From contig NZ_JAENIJ010000006.1 in assembly GCF_016595435.1 (NCBI RefSeq), positions 62,001-126,000 of the forward strand: 64,000 bases of DNA, in the 5' to 3' direction. Origin of the DNA: Luteolibacter pohnpeiensis (GTDB taxonomy: Bacteria; Verrucomicrobiota; Verrucomicrobiia; Verrucomicrobiales; Akkermansiaceae). Below the pieces are notes generated by a model. That model saw only the letters and a program-made list of their open reading frames with translations, did no database searches and was not told where the DNA came from. A program made the position numbers and the translations under genes. Of the stretch, positions 36,329-45,073 are shown one piece after another; the first letter of the stretch is position 1; every line of letters begins with the position of its first letter.

Positions 36329-37402
36329 TCACGGATGCTTTGAAAGCATCCACTCGTTTGCGGAAATATCACCAGATTGCTGTAGCCGATCAAAATACTC
36401 GCTCCACTCGGAATCCGGAATGCTGTCATAGCTCATGAGGCCAACAACCCGTTCACTTTGTTTTGCCAGCTCTTTGTTTCGCTCACGATTGGCGGCGATC
36501 TGCCCTTCTGCTTCGGGAGTATCTTGAACTCGGAGGGCGTTGGACAGGATACTATTAGCCATGATTGAGTTTGGCAGGTGATTCCCAGAACTTCGAATCT
36601 GGTTAACCAATATCATCTGGTTTTTGAATATTTGCTCTCGCATTTCCGCATCCTCACCTTTCGGAGTCGACGTCGCAGCCTTATTTAAACCTCTGGATAA
36701 GTGCCCAAGTTGAAATAGCGATGGATTTCCGGAAGAAGAGATCGCTCCAAATTTAGACTCCAAGGGTGAGAAGCTTGTGCTCAGAAACGCTTCTTCAGTA
36801 TTTCGTATTTGGTCATTCAAATACGATTCAATCGATTTGTTCTGTCCTAGCTCCATCTCCTGCAGCGCGGCTTCTATATCTCCCTGATCCAGTAGCGCTT
36901 TTGCGCTAAGCAAGTTTCCAAGTGCATTATCCGGATCAACGCGCTTCAGAGTTTCGAGTGTTTTCAATGTCTCAGCGGGATCTGAAGTGATTTGTAAAGA
37001 GGTTAGCAGAACCCGTGGATTTTCCGGATCATTCTCCATCGCTTCCCTGAGATAGGAGCCATCGTGCGATAGATCGTATGCGGTCAGCAAACTTTCGGAG
37101 CTGCGGTTTTTGGAGGCGAGGTAAGCTTCGATTTGCTCTGGGGTGAGTTTGAATTTTTCGGAATTATTGATGAGCCTTCGCATCGTGGATCGGTTTGCAC
37201 CGACTGGTCGTTGATGGGCTCTGAAGTTGCCGGCGTTGGCAGATTCACCGGCTTCCCTGAGTCTGGAAGATTGTGCATGCGATGCTCCGAGGGCGAACAT
37301 TCGTAAACTCCATCGGTCGCGTAACATGAAGATGCAAACCAAGGCCGCTACCAAGACGAGTCCGGCAGCGGTGATTTTGAGAGTGCGTGGGTTTGCTTTC
37401 AT
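36329..37402 (-). CDS. TPR-like membrane-anchored protein, tandem paralogue 1
   Basis: 357 residues of unknown function. The N-terminal helix 'LKITAAGLVLVAALVCIFML' (about residues 8-27) anchors it or acts as an uncleaved signal. The following 50 residues are polar ('GESANAGNFRAHQRPVGANRS'). Residues of about 100-200 resemble TPR repeats ('DPENPRVLLTSLQI', 'DPDNALGNLLSAKALLDQGDIEAALQEMELG'). The end is 'SEWSEYFDRLQQSGDIS'. It converges on lysC, 14 bases from its stop. The paralogue at 37,597 differs at about 61 of 357 positions by eye, mostly after residue 206. Confidence 0.75.
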   Translation of the reverse strand: MKANPRTLKITAAGLVLVAALVCIFMLRDRWSLRMFALGASHAQSSRLREAGESANAGNFRAHQRPVGANRSTMRRLINNSEKFKLTPEQIEAYLASKNRSSESLLTAYDLSHDGSYLREAMENDPENPRVLLTSLQITSDPAETLKTLETLKRVDPDNALGNLLSAKALLDQGDIEAALQEMELGQNKSIESYLNDQIRNTEEAFLSTSFSPLESKFGAISSSGNPSLFQLGHLSRGLNKAATSTPKGEDAEMREQIFKNQMILVNQIRSSGNHLPNSIMANSILSNALRVQDTPEAEGQIAANRERNKELAKQSERVVGLMSYDSIPDSEWSEYFDRLQQSGDISANEWMLSKHP

Positions 37403-37457
37403 GGGTTTGCAATCACACCAATTGCCGCTACATTTATGGATGGCGGTAAGTCTGACT

Positions 37458-37534
37458 TTTAAACGGCGCCACCCAGATGGCGCAATCCGAAAAGTCCTAA
37501 GCGCAATTTTTCACGAATTGCAAAATCCGCATGG
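37458..37534 (+). pseudogene. Duplicated fragment of gdhA 5' region
   Basis: This segment matches 38711-38788, just upstream of and into the gdhA frame. Bases 37478-37534 are identical to 38732-38788 over 57 positions. In the gdhA frame both would read 'GAIRKVLSAIFHELQNPHG'. The match stops abruptly at 37534, where lysC-like sequence begins. It may also carry the promoter of paralogue 1 on the minus strand. Confidence 0.75.
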
Positions 37535-37543
37535 TCTTCGTTC

Positions 37544-37594
37544 GAAATCCAAATCGGCGTTGCCAAGCTTTCAGCCGTCGGTATCGAGATATGA
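37544..37594 (+). pseudogene. Remnant of lysC 3' coding region
   Basis: In the lysC frame this reads 'EIQIGVAKLSAVGIEI' then TGA, matching 'GIAKLSAVGIGM' in LysC (about 36,096-36,137). The rest of the lysC 3' end, about 185 bases, is missing before similarity resumes at the paralogue stop. It is a broken relic of the tandem duplication. Confidence 0.75.
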
Positions 37595-37596
37595 CC

Positions 37597-38670
37597 TTAC
37601 GGATGCTTTGAAAGCATCCACTCGATCGCGGAGATTTCACCAGATTGCTGCAGCCGATCAAAATACTCGCTCCACTCGGAATCCGGAATGCTGTCATAGC
37701 TCATGAGACATCCTATCCGTTCGGCTTGTTTTGCCAGATCTTTGTTTCGCTCACGATTGGCGGCGATCTGCGCTTCTGCTTCGGGAGTTTGTTGAACTTG
37801 GAGGGCGTAGGACAGGACCCTATCAGCTACGATTGAGTCTAGCAGGTAATTCCCAGAACTTCGAATCTGGTTTGCCATTACCAACTGGTTGTTGCGTATT
37901 TGTTCACGTATTTGCGTATCTTCGTTGTCCTGTATTGAAGTCGCAGACTTCATCAAGCCTCTGGATAAATCGCCAAGCCGAAGCCGAGATGCGTTGCCAC
38001 AAGAATTGAGAGCGCTAAACTTAGACTCCAAGGGTGAGAAGCCTGCGCTCAGAAACGCTTCTTCAGTATTTCGTATTTGGTCATTCAAATACGATTCTAT
38101 CGACTTGTCCTGACCTAGCTCCATCTCCTGGAGCGCTGCCTCAATATCTCCCTGATCCAGTAGCGCTTTTGCGCTAAGCAAGTTTCCAAGTGCATTATTC
38201 GGATCAACGCGCTTGAGGACTTCGAGTGTTTTCAGTGTCTCAGCGGGATCTGAAGTGATTTGTAAAGAGGTTAGCAGAACCCGTGGATTTTCCGGATCTT
38301 TCTCCATCGCTTCCCTGAGATAGGATTCATCGTTAGATAGATTGTATGCGGTCAGCAAACTTTCGGAGCTGCGGTTTTTGGAGGCGAGGTAAGCTTCGAT
38401 TTGCTCTTGGGTGAGTCTGAAATTTTCGGAATTATTGATGAGCTTTCGCATCGTGGATCGGTTTGCACCGACTGGTCGTTGATGGGCTCTGAAGTTGCCG
38501 GCGTTGGCAGATTCTCCGGCTTCCCCGAGTCTGGAAGATTGTGCATGCGATGCTCCCAAGTCGAGCGTTCGCAAACTCCTTGGATCGCGTAACATGAAGA
38601 TGCAAACCAAGGCCGCCACCAAGACGAGTCCGGCAGCGGTGATTTTGAGAGTGCGTGGGTTTGCTTTCAC
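37597..38670 (-). CDS. TPR-like membrane-anchored protein, tandem paralogue 2
   Basis: 357 residues, starting at GTG where paralogue 1 has ATG. It has the same layout as paralogue 1: an N-terminal hydrophobic helix (residues 8-27), a polar linker, TPR-like repeats at about 100-200, and a conserved C-terminal 'LMSYDSIPDSEWSEYFDRLQQSG'. Residues 1-206 differ at about 17 sites, whereas 207-357 differ at about 44, many non-conservative. Both frames are intact, so both copies are probably used. It is divergent from gdhA, whose upstream region lies directly before its start. Confidence 0.75.
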   Translation of the reverse strand: MKANPRTLKITAAGLVLVAALVCIFMLRDPRSLRTLDLGASHAQSSRLGEAGESANAGNFRAHQRPVGANRSTMRKLINNSENFRLTQEQIEAYLASKNRSSESLLTAYNLSNDESYLREAMEKDPENPRVLLTSLQITSDPAETLKTLEVLKRVDPNNALGNLLSAKALLDQGDIEAALQEMELGQDKSIESYLNDQIRNTEEAFLSAGFSPLESKFSALNSCGNASRLRLGDLSRGLMKSATSIQDNEDTQIREQIRNNQLVMANQIRSSGNYLLDSIVADRVLSYALQVQQTPEAEAQIAANRERNKDLAKQAERIGCLMSYDSIPDSEWSEYFDRLQQSGEISAIEWMLSKHP

Positions 38671-38717
38671 ACTGATTCCGGCTGCATTTATAGATCGCGG
38701 TAAGTTTGATTTTTAAA

Positions 38718-38788
38718 CGCCACCAACCAAGTGGCGCAATCCGAAAAGTCCTAAGCGCAATTTTTCACGAATTGCAAAATCCGCATGG
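38718..38788. promoter_or_regulatory. Conserved divergent region upstream of gdhA and paralogue 2
   Basis: It holds a hairpin CGCCAC/GTGGCG (38718-38736); the duplicate copy at 37466-37483 has different arms, GCGCCA/TGGCGC, that still pair. A second hairpin GCAATT/AATTGC follows and is identical in both copies. Perfect identity over 57 bases and preserved pairing suggest a functional promoter or leader. Confidence 0.5.
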
Positions 38789-38819
38789 CGTTCGTGAGTT
38801 CTTGCGCTTGAATGACATC

Positions 38820-40082
38820 ATGCGCGACGAGCTTTTGAAAAACCCGGTATTTGCCATGGCGGCGGAACAATTCGACAAGGTGGCGGATTTTCTGGATTTG
38901 TCAGATGAGCTTCGGGAGCGCTGCAAATGGCCGAAACGCTTGATCACGGTCACGGTGCCGGTGCGCCGCGATGATGGCAGCACCGAACTCTATTTCGGGC
39001 ACCGGGTGCAACACCACCTGACGCGCGGCCCGGTGAAAGGTGGCTTGCGCTATCATCCGGCGGTCGACCTGGGCGAAGTCGCGGCCTTGGCGATGTGGAT
39101 GAACTGGAAATGCGCGCTGATGGACCTGCCCTACGGCGGTGGCAAAGGCGGGATTTGCTGCGATCCCCGCAACATGTCGATTGCAGAGCTGGAGCGGATG
39201 ACGCGCCGCTTCACGATGGAAATGATTCCCTTCATCGGCCCGGAAACCGACGTGATGGCTCCGGACATGGGGACAAACGAGCAGACGATGGCGTGGATCA
39301 CCGACACCTATTCCACCCATGCCGGTCACTTGGAGCCCGCGATCGTCACCGGCAAGCCGCTGACCCTGCAAGGCTCTGCCGGGCGCACCCAGGCCACCGG
39401 GCACGGCGTGGCGTTCCTCGCCTCCAGCGCGCTCAACAAGCTGGATTTGCCGGTGCGAGGCTCAACCGCCATCGTGCAGGGATTCGGCAATGTCGGCTCA
39501 CACGCCGCGCAAACGATGGCTTCGTATGGCATGAAAGTGATCGGGATTTCCGATGTGAACGGGGCGATCTGGAATCCGGAAGGAATCGATGTGAAAGCTT
39601 TGAAGGCCTATGAAATCGAACATCGCACGGTTGTCGGCTTCCCAGGTGCGGAGCCGGTGGATCCGGCGAAAATGTTGACTGAACCTTGCGATGTTCTGGC
39701 CCCCTGCGCGCTCGATCGGGTGATCCATGGCGATAACGCCGGTCAATTGCAGTGCAAGATTTTGGCCGAAGGTGCAAACGGTCCGACCACGCCTGAAGCG
39801 GATCGCATCATTGACGCGCGTGGTGATATTTTCGTGATTCCAGACATTCTTTGCAATGCGGGCGGTGTCACCGTTTCCTACTTTGAATGGGTGCAGAACC
39901 TGCAGCGATTCCAGTGGACCGAGCGCGAGGTGATCACGAAGCTGGAAACCCGACTGCACGCGAGCTTTGAAAAAGTCGTTGGATTTGCCCAGCGGAACAA
40001 CATTTCCCAGCGCACGGCCGCGCAGGCGATCGCCATCAAAACCGCGGCCGATGCGAAGGCGGCACGAGGGATGTTTCCCTAA
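38820..40082 (+). CDS. gdhA: Glutamate dehydrogenase (Glu/Leu/Phe/Val family)
   Basis: 420 residues from ATG 38820. An in-frame TTG at 38706 would add 38 residues, but ordinary family length and the non-coding look of the duplicated leader favour the later start. The catalytic region is 'GHRVQHHLTRGPVKGGLRYHPAVDLGEVAALAMWMNWKCALMDLPYGGGKGGI' in pieces, with the substrate-binding lysines. 'VMAPDMGTNEQTMAWITDTYS' and the NAD(P) Rossmann motif 'AIVQGFGNVGSHAAQTMA' follow. It interconverts glutamate with 2-oxoglutarate and ammonia. It converges on holA, with 11 bases between stops. Confidence 0.93.
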   Translation: MRDELLKNPVFAMAAEQFDKVADFLDLSDELRERCKWPKRLITVTVPVRRDDGSTELYFGHRVQHHLTRGPVKGGLRYHPAVDLGEVAALAMWMNWKCALMDLPYGGGKGGICCDPRNMSIAELERMTRRFTMEMIPFIGPETDVMAPDMGTNEQTMAWITDTYSTHAGHLEPAIVTGKPLTLQGSAGRTQATGHGVAFLASSALNKLDLPVRGSTAIVQGFGNVGSHAAQTMASYGMKVIGISDVNGAIWNPEGIDVKALKAYEIEHRTVVGFPGAEPVDPAKMLTEPCDVLAPCALDRVIHGDNAGQLQCKILAEGANGPTTPEADRIIDARGDIFVIPDILCNAGGVTVSYFEWVQNLQRFQWTEREVITKLETRLHASFEKVVGFAQRNNISQRTAAQAIAIKTAADAKAARGMFP

Positions 40083-40093
40083 TCTGCGCCAGC

Positions 40094-41242
40094 TCAGCGT
40101 CTGCGGCGAACCACGCGTGCCGCCGCAATTTCCGCCATCAGCCGGTGCAGGATCAGCCGGTGATCCAGCCCGGTTGTCACCAGTGACTGGTCGGCGCGCA
40201 AGGTTGACTCGAGCACGCTCTGCAGGCCTGCGAGGTCAAAATTTGCCGCGCCATGAACGGCGAGAAACACCGGGAACACGTTCACCCCGCTGCCGTCTTT
40301 TTTTTGCGGCAACCAGGCTCGGTCCGACTCCGGCAGGCGGTTCAGCGCGCCGGCGAAAGCGCCGTAGTTGCCTGCGGAAATCTTGAGTTTATCGACGATC
40401 AACTTCGCCATGAAGAGATTCCGGATCGTCGGAATGATCGAGGCACGCATGATGCCGATCGCGGATTCGTCAGCTTCCAATTGCTGATCGATCAACGAGA
40501 TCGCCCGTGCGGTATCGCCTGACTGGATTGATTTTCCGATTTCGAAAACCACGGCAGCGCGGCTCAGGGGGACCATCGTCCGCACGTCATCTTCGGTGAC
40601 GAGGCGCCGGTCCGGACCGAGATAGAGGTCGAGTTTCTCCAGTTCGTTGCCGATTTGCTGGGAAGCCTCGCCTGCGAGGAGAACGAACAATTCCAGCGCA
40701 TCGTGCTCGAATTCCAGGCCCAGCTCATCGGCTTTACGACCGACCAAACGTGCGACCTGATCCATCCAGTCGTCGCGATTGGTGTCGATTTTGTCGAACA
40801 CTTGCACGGTGGCGCTTTTTTCGATGAATTTCCAGAAGCCACGGCGTTTGTCGATGCCTTGCGCGGTGAGGAGAAATTTCACGCCGTCCGGCAGACCTTT
40901 TTCCAGGGTTTCTCGCAGTTTTTCCACGCCAGCCTCGGTGCGTTGGGAGCGGCCGGTGACGGAATCTGACAAGAAATTCACGTTGCGGAGCCACACCACC
41001 TTGTCGCCGCCGAACATCGGCATCGTCAGCAAGGATTGCACGGTGGAGGAGCAAATTTCGTAGGCGGAATCGGAATTATCCGCGATCCCATCGATGGTTT
41101 CGTGGGTGAATCCGTCGTCAACGCCGCCGGTCAGTTGATTGAAAAGCTGCAGGGATTTTTCGCGCACTTCGCCTTCATCACTGCCGACGAGGGCGAAGAA
41201 ATTGCCGCTTTTCTTGGGATTCGCTTTTGCCTTGGCCGCCAC
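40094..41242 (-). CDS. holA: DNA polymerase III subunit delta
   Basis: 382 residues, starting at GTG. The layout fits the clamp-loader delta subunit: an N-terminal degenerate AAA+ domain ('FFALVGSDEGEVREKSLQLFNQLTGG', 'MPMFGGDKVVWLRNVNFL', 'LPDGVKFLLTAQGIDKRRGFWKFIEKSA' in pieces). 'ELFVLLAGEASQQIGNELEKLDLYLG' follows, then the C-terminal collar domain ('RRRR' end after 'LDHRLILHRLMAEIAAARV'). There is no P-loop, as expected for delta. It opens the beta clamp during replication. Confidence 0.88.
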   Translation of the reverse strand: MAAKAKANPKKSGNFFALVGSDEGEVREKSLQLFNQLTGGVDDGFTHETIDGIADNSDSAYEICSSTVQSLLTMPMFGGDKVVWLRNVNFLSDSVTGRSQRTEAGVEKLRETLEKGLPDGVKFLLTAQGIDKRRGFWKFIEKSATVQVFDKIDTNRDDWMDQVARLVGRKADELGLEFEHDALELFVLLAGEASQQIGNELEKLDLYLGPDRRLVTEDDVRTMVPLSRAAVVFEIGKSIQSGDTARAISLIDQQLEADESAIGIMRASIIPTIRNLFMAKLIVDKLKISAGNYGAFAGALNRLPESDRAWLPQKKDGSGVNVFPVFLAVHGAANFDLAGLQSVLESTLRADQSLVTTGLDHRLILHRLMAEIAAARVVRRRR

Positions 41243-41314
41243 GCACTGGTCTTAGCGAGCGGCCCGCCGTGGCGCAAGTCCGGGGATCGCCGAGTCGGGC
41301 GAGATCCCGATGGA

Positions 41315-42913
41315 TCAATAGCTGACAACCAGGCGAATGAAGCGTGAAGCTCCGTCCTGGGCGACTTCCGCGGTGCGCAGGCCGTTGGCATCCGGATCGG
41401 AAAGGCTGACGCCGTCCGTGGTCCAGTTTTCCAGATCGGTGCTGGTTTCTGCGGTGTAGGTCACGTCGGAACTGTTGCCGTAAAAACTCAGGCTCATTTC
41501 GTCGTCAGCCAGTACTGGCTGTGGCATGCTGCTGGCGAGGTTTTCGCTTGGATCAAGATTCAACGCGTAGGCCATCAGCAGGCTCACTCCGTCGCTATTG
41601 GTATCGGTCGCCATGCTGGTTCCCGGGGAATAGCCATTTCCTGTCAGCCATGTGGCAAAGGAGGAGGGAATTTCCAGGGCAACCGCTGGGTAACCAAGCC
41701 AGGTCGGGGATTCGAAGCCAGTACTACTCGAGTAGTAGTAAACGGTGAACGCGTCTGCGGTGTGATCGAAGACGCTTTCCCCCATGTCGGGCGCGTCTCC
41801 ATTGAACAGCGCCCATTCCAAACTCAGGCAGGAATCGAATGAATCATCGCCAAGAGTTGTTAGAGCCTCCGGAAAGGTTACTCCCGCAAGGCTGGAGCAG
41901 CCGGCAAAGCACCAATCGCCAATCGAGCTGATGTTGGTAGGCAGTTCGACGGATTCCAGCCCGCTGGCATAGTAAAATGCATCAGCGGGCAGGTCCGTGA
42001 GGCCCGAGGGGAGGCTAACTGAAGTAAGAAGGTCACAATGGGCGAACGCACCCTCAGCGAGTGATTCCACCATGACAGGAATCGTATAGTCGCCCAGCTT
42101 TCCCTCCGGGCACAATACGACTGACGTCTGACTTGCATTTAATAGCACGCCATCCTCGCTGCTGTAGGTGGGATTTCCTGATGAGACAGAAATCGACACC
42201 AATGAGTCACAATCCTGGAAAACCCGATCTCCGATTGAACTCAGGGCGTCGCCCATTGTGATTGTAGTGAGTGCTCCGCATCCATGGAATGCATCGTCGC
42301 CCAAGGTGACGAGCGATTCCGGCATCGTGAAGGATGCCATTGCGGAACAATCGTAAAATGCTGCATTCCCGATTTCGGTGACTGCGTCTGAGAGACTGAG
42401 CGTTGTCAGGCTCGTGCAATGATCGCAAAGCTGGCCGGGGATCGTGGTGATCGAATCGGGAATCGTGAGAGAAACGAGACTCTCACAATTTAAGAAAACC
42501 GACTCGCCCAGCGTGGTCAGGCCATCGGGCAAGCTGATGGTGGTCAGGCTTGAGCAATCGGCAAATGCCCCACCATCGATTTGGGTGATGGAGCTTGGCA
42601 AGCTGATCGATGCGAGAGCGGTGCAACCCTGAAAGGCGGAGATGCCGATGCGGGTGACATTGACCGATGAGGCAAAGGTAATGCTGGTGACTGCGGTCTG
42701 GTTTTTGAAGGCCGCGGCTCCAATTTCGCCAACCACATAACCATCCACCGTGGAAGGAATCGCGATCGCCCCAGAAGGGGAGGCGGTGCTGGTGAAACCG
42801 GTGATGGTCGCCACACTGTCCTGCAGCACGTAGGTGTAAGTCGAATCCGCGAGCGCGTGGCTGGTGAACACAAGGCCAACCAAGGAAGCGATGGTGAGGT
42901 AAGTTTTCATCAT
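41315..42913 (-). CDS. Exported leucine-rich repeat protein (BspA/LRR_5 type)
   Basis: 532 residues. The signal peptide covers about residues 1-22 ('IASLVGLVFTSHALAD'). Residues of about 45-400 are LRR_5-type repeats with the consensus 'I...AF..C..L..I.LP.SLT.IG..AF..CS' (for example 'IGISAFQGCTALASISLPSSITQIDGGAFADCSSLTTISLPDGL' in pieces). After the repeats come 'FATWLTGNGYSPGTSMATDTNSDGVSLLMAYALNLDP' and a short beta domain typical of exported verrucomicrobial proteins. It is probably surface-exposed and binding. It starts 17 bases after the DUF4353 gene on the same strand. Confidence 0.85.
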   Translation of the reverse strand: MMKTYLTIASLVGLVFTSHALADSTYTYVLQDSVATITGFTSTASPSGAIAIPSTVDGYVVGEIGAAAFKNQTAVTSITFASSVNVTRIGISAFQGCTALASISLPSSITQIDGGAFADCSSLTTISLPDGLTTLGESVFLNCESLVSLTIPDSITTIPGQLCDHCTSLTTLSLSDAVTEIGNAAFYDCSAMASFTMPESLVTLGDDAFHGCGALTTITMGDALSSIGDRVFQDCDSLVSISVSSGNPTYSSEDGVLLNASQTSVVLCPEGKLGDYTIPVMVESLAEGAFAHCDLLTSVSLPSGLTDLPADAFYYASGLESVELPTNISSIGDWCFAGCSSLAGVTFPEALTTLGDDSFDSCLSLEWALFNGDAPDMGESVFDHTADAFTVYYYSSSTGFESPTWLGYPAVALEIPSSFATWLTGNGYSPGTSMATDTNSDGVSLLMAYALNLDPSENLASSMPQPVLADDEMSLSFYGNSSDVTYTAETSTDLENWTTDGVSLSDPDANGLRTAEVAQDGASRFIRLVVSY

Positions 42914-42929
42914 TTGGTTGCTTTAGCCA

Positions 42930-44975
42930 TCATTGCACCGTCGTGACCGTGCTGCTGGTGGTGAAGGTTTTTAAGGTGGTTCCTCCGGTCACAGTTGCGC
43001 CGGTGTAGAGTCCGTGGAATTCGGTGCCGCCGCTGACGGTCGCGCCGCTGACCAGAGTGTAGGTGGTTCCTGATGCCAGCGTGGGCGTGCTGAACAACAT
43101 GGTCATGGATGACGAACTGCTGCCACCGCCACCGCCGCCGCCCGGTCCACCGCCGCTACTGCCGCCGGAGTAGGTTCGAGGAAGTTTGTAAACCAGGATG
43201 TTGCCGCTGGAGGATTTGACCTGAAGGATGACATCCGCCGTTCCAGTTCCTTTGTAAATGACGGATTTCTGGGTGCTGGAAGATGAGGTTGGTGTGCTGG
43301 TTGCGCCGCCGGTTCCGATGAGTGTGCCGCCGGTGATGGCGAAGTTGTTCGAGTCGCAATCGAATCCTTCTTCCGGCGAAGTGGTGCCGGAGCTGATGAT
43401 CGTGCCGCCGCTGAAAGCAAATGTGCCGTTGGAATCGATTCCGTCGTTGCCGCTGCTGTAGGAGTAAACATTGCCACCGGTGACCGTGATTTTGGTGGCG
43501 GCGTTGATGCCATCGTCATACGCATTCACTTCAATCGTGCCGCCATTGATGGTGAGGGTGCTTTTACTTTCCAGACCTTCGCCGCCTTCTTCTTGGGTGG
43601 TGGCCGTGATGGAGCCGCCATTGATGGTCATGGCTCCCTCGGATTTGATCGCTTTCGGATTGGCGTAATCGGCGCTTTGACCCGATCCACTTACGGCAAC
43701 TTGCGCTCCGGTGGTGTTCGCGGAAATCACTGGCGATTCGTCGTTTCCAAGCACGCCGAGGACAGCTGCTCCGTCACAGGAAATCGCGTCGCCCGCGGTG
43801 CCGGTGCTCGTGGCCAGAATGGAGCCGCCGGTAACCGTCAGATTTCCATCAGATTTCACGCAGTCGGCGGAAGCAATGTCCCGCTCTCCGCTCCCGTTGG
43901 TAAACGTCGCAGAGCTTCCGCCGCTGGTGAAAATTCGCATCTCCCCGCCGGTAACGGTCATGTTGCCGTCGGTAGAAATTCCTTTGCCGGCCAGGCCGGA
44001 GTGTAAAATTTCGATTTGCCCGCCATTCACGGCAAGGTTGCCGCCGCACTTGATCGCGGTGCAGTAAGAAGGATCGACATAGGTGGACGAGTCCTCGGTG
44101 ACCGATTCCAGGTAAACACCGCCGGTCAGGTTGAACGCGAGGCTGCCACCGTTGATGGTGATGTCGGAATCGGATTTCAGCGCTTTGGATTGGTCACCCT
44201 CGACCACGAAGTTCAGCAAACCGCCATTGATGGTTAGCGCGCCGTCGCAAGCGATTCCCTTGGTATCATCGTCCACACTGACATCCGAGATCGTGCCGCC
44301 GTTGATCACGATGGTGCCTTCATCGCCATCGATGCCATCGCCTTGGGCGGAAAGGGTCAGGCTGCCCTGATCCATTTGGAAAGATTCGCTGCAATGAACG
44401 CCATCTTTCACTGCGTCTGACACGGTCACGTTGCCACCGAGAAAACGGATCGATGTTCCGCCGTAGATGGCGTGGGATTTTGTTCCGGTGATGTCCAGGC
44501 TTCCCTTGCCGCTGAAAATGAGCGGTCCAGAGCTGTAAAGTGTTCCTGAGCCATCACGTTCATATGAACTCGCATCTTGGATCGAGTTGGTGGTTTCTGC
44601 TGCCAGCACGACAAAGGTGCGGGCCTCTGAGGTGACGGAAACAGCAGGGCCGTCCGAACTCGTGAGATCCAGCCCGGCCAAAGTGACTTTCGATGGCTTG
44701 TTGCTGGTGATTTCCACGTAGCCATTGGTCGATGTTCCGGAGAGTAGGTATTCGACACCAGCCACTTCGGAAACGATGGAAATGCTCGCTCCGTTGGTGC
44801 CGGTTGTGACCGTTACGCCTGCTCCATTGGTGATGGTGGCATCCGTGCCGTTGAATTCGATTTGAACGGTTTTGTTAAAATCGGAATCCTCCACGTAGTC
44901 GCGGTCCGCTGCGCTTGCGTGGCTCGCAATTGCGCAGAAGATGCATGCCGCTCCAAATGTGTTCCTTGCTCTCAT
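42930..44975 (-). CDS. Exported DUF4353 (carbohydrate-binding domain) protein
   Basis: 681 residues. The signal peptide covers about residues 1-22 ('CIFCAIASHASAAD'). Many parallel-helix-like turns follow: 'GNVTVSDAVKDGVHCSES', 'GDGIDGDEGTIVINGGTI', 'NGGTIEVNAYDDGINAATKITVTGGNVYSYSSGNDGIDSNG' in pieces. These match the DUF4353 pattern found in CotH-associated and other surface proteins. A Gly/Ser-rich stretch near residues 610-635 precedes a short C-terminal beta segment. A beta-helix at the cell surface is likely; ligand unknown. It forms a pair with the LRR gene. Confidence 0.82.
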   Translation of the reverse strand: MRARNTFGAACIFCAIASHASAADRDYVEDSDFNKTVQIEFNGTDATITNGAGVTVTTGTNGASISIVSEVAGVEYLLSGTSTNGYVEITSNKPSKVTLAGLDLTSSDGPAVSVTSEARTFVVLAAETTNSIQDASSYERDGSGTLYSSGPLIFSGKGSLDITGTKSHAIYGGTSIRFLGGNVTVSDAVKDGVHCSESFQMDQGSLTLSAQGDGIDGDEGTIVINGGTISDVSVDDDTKGIACDGALTINGGLLNFVVEGDQSKALKSDSDITINGGSLAFNLTGGVYLESVTEDSSTYVDPSYCTAIKCGGNLAVNGGQIEILHSGLAGKGISTDGNMTVTGGEMRIFTSGGSSATFTNGSGERDIASADCVKSDGNLTVTGGSILATSTGTAGDAISCDGAAVLGVLGNDESPVISANTTGAQVAVSGSGQSADYANPKAIKSEGAMTINGGSITATTQEEGGEGLESKSTLTINGGTIEVNAYDDGINAATKITVTGGNVYSYSSGNDGIDSNGTFAFSGGTIISSGTTSPEEGFDCDSNNFAITGGTLIGTGGATSTPTSSSSTQKSVIYKGTGTADVILQVKSSSGNILVYKLPRTYSGGSSGGGPGGGGGGGSSSSSMTMLFSTPTLASGTTYTLVSGATVSGGTEFHGLYTGATVTGGTTLKTFTTSSTVTTVQ

Positions 44976-45073
44976 GAATCAGGCGGCAGCGTAGCACGCC
45001 TAAGATTAAGCCCGCGTTAAGCACGCAAAGATGATGAGAGAAGGAGCGATTTTTTGTTTTTTGAGCGCGTCTT

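Larger units (their letters stand above)
36325..38788. repeat. Tandem duplication, period 1268 bp
   Basis: Two diverged copies of one unit, about 36325-37534 and 37593-38788. Each carries a minus-strand 357-codon gene; both their ends and their starts are offset by exactly 1268 bases (36329/37597, 37402/38670). Each copy also has gdhA-proximal sequence beyond the gene start. The central joint holds a gdhA 5'-flank fragment fused to a lysC remnant, showing that the original unit spanned lysC 3' end, the TPR-like gene and gdhA 5' region. Confidence 0.9.

Noticed and set aside
36333..36351. Palindrome GGATGCTTTGAAAGCATCC as a terminator
   Set aside because: It overlaps the C-terminal codons of paralogue 1, is repeated in paralogue 2 at the same codons, and has no T-run.
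38706..38819. N-terminal extension of gdhA from TTG
   Set aside because: It would add 38 residues atypical for the family; the same segment exists as a duplicated leader at 37,458-37,534 without a downstream gene, so it is better read as non-coding.
41500..42800. Repeat-like DNA in the LRR gene as a possible CRISPR or satellite array
   Set aside because: The periodicity is at protein level (LRR units) with varied DNA and no uniform spacers.
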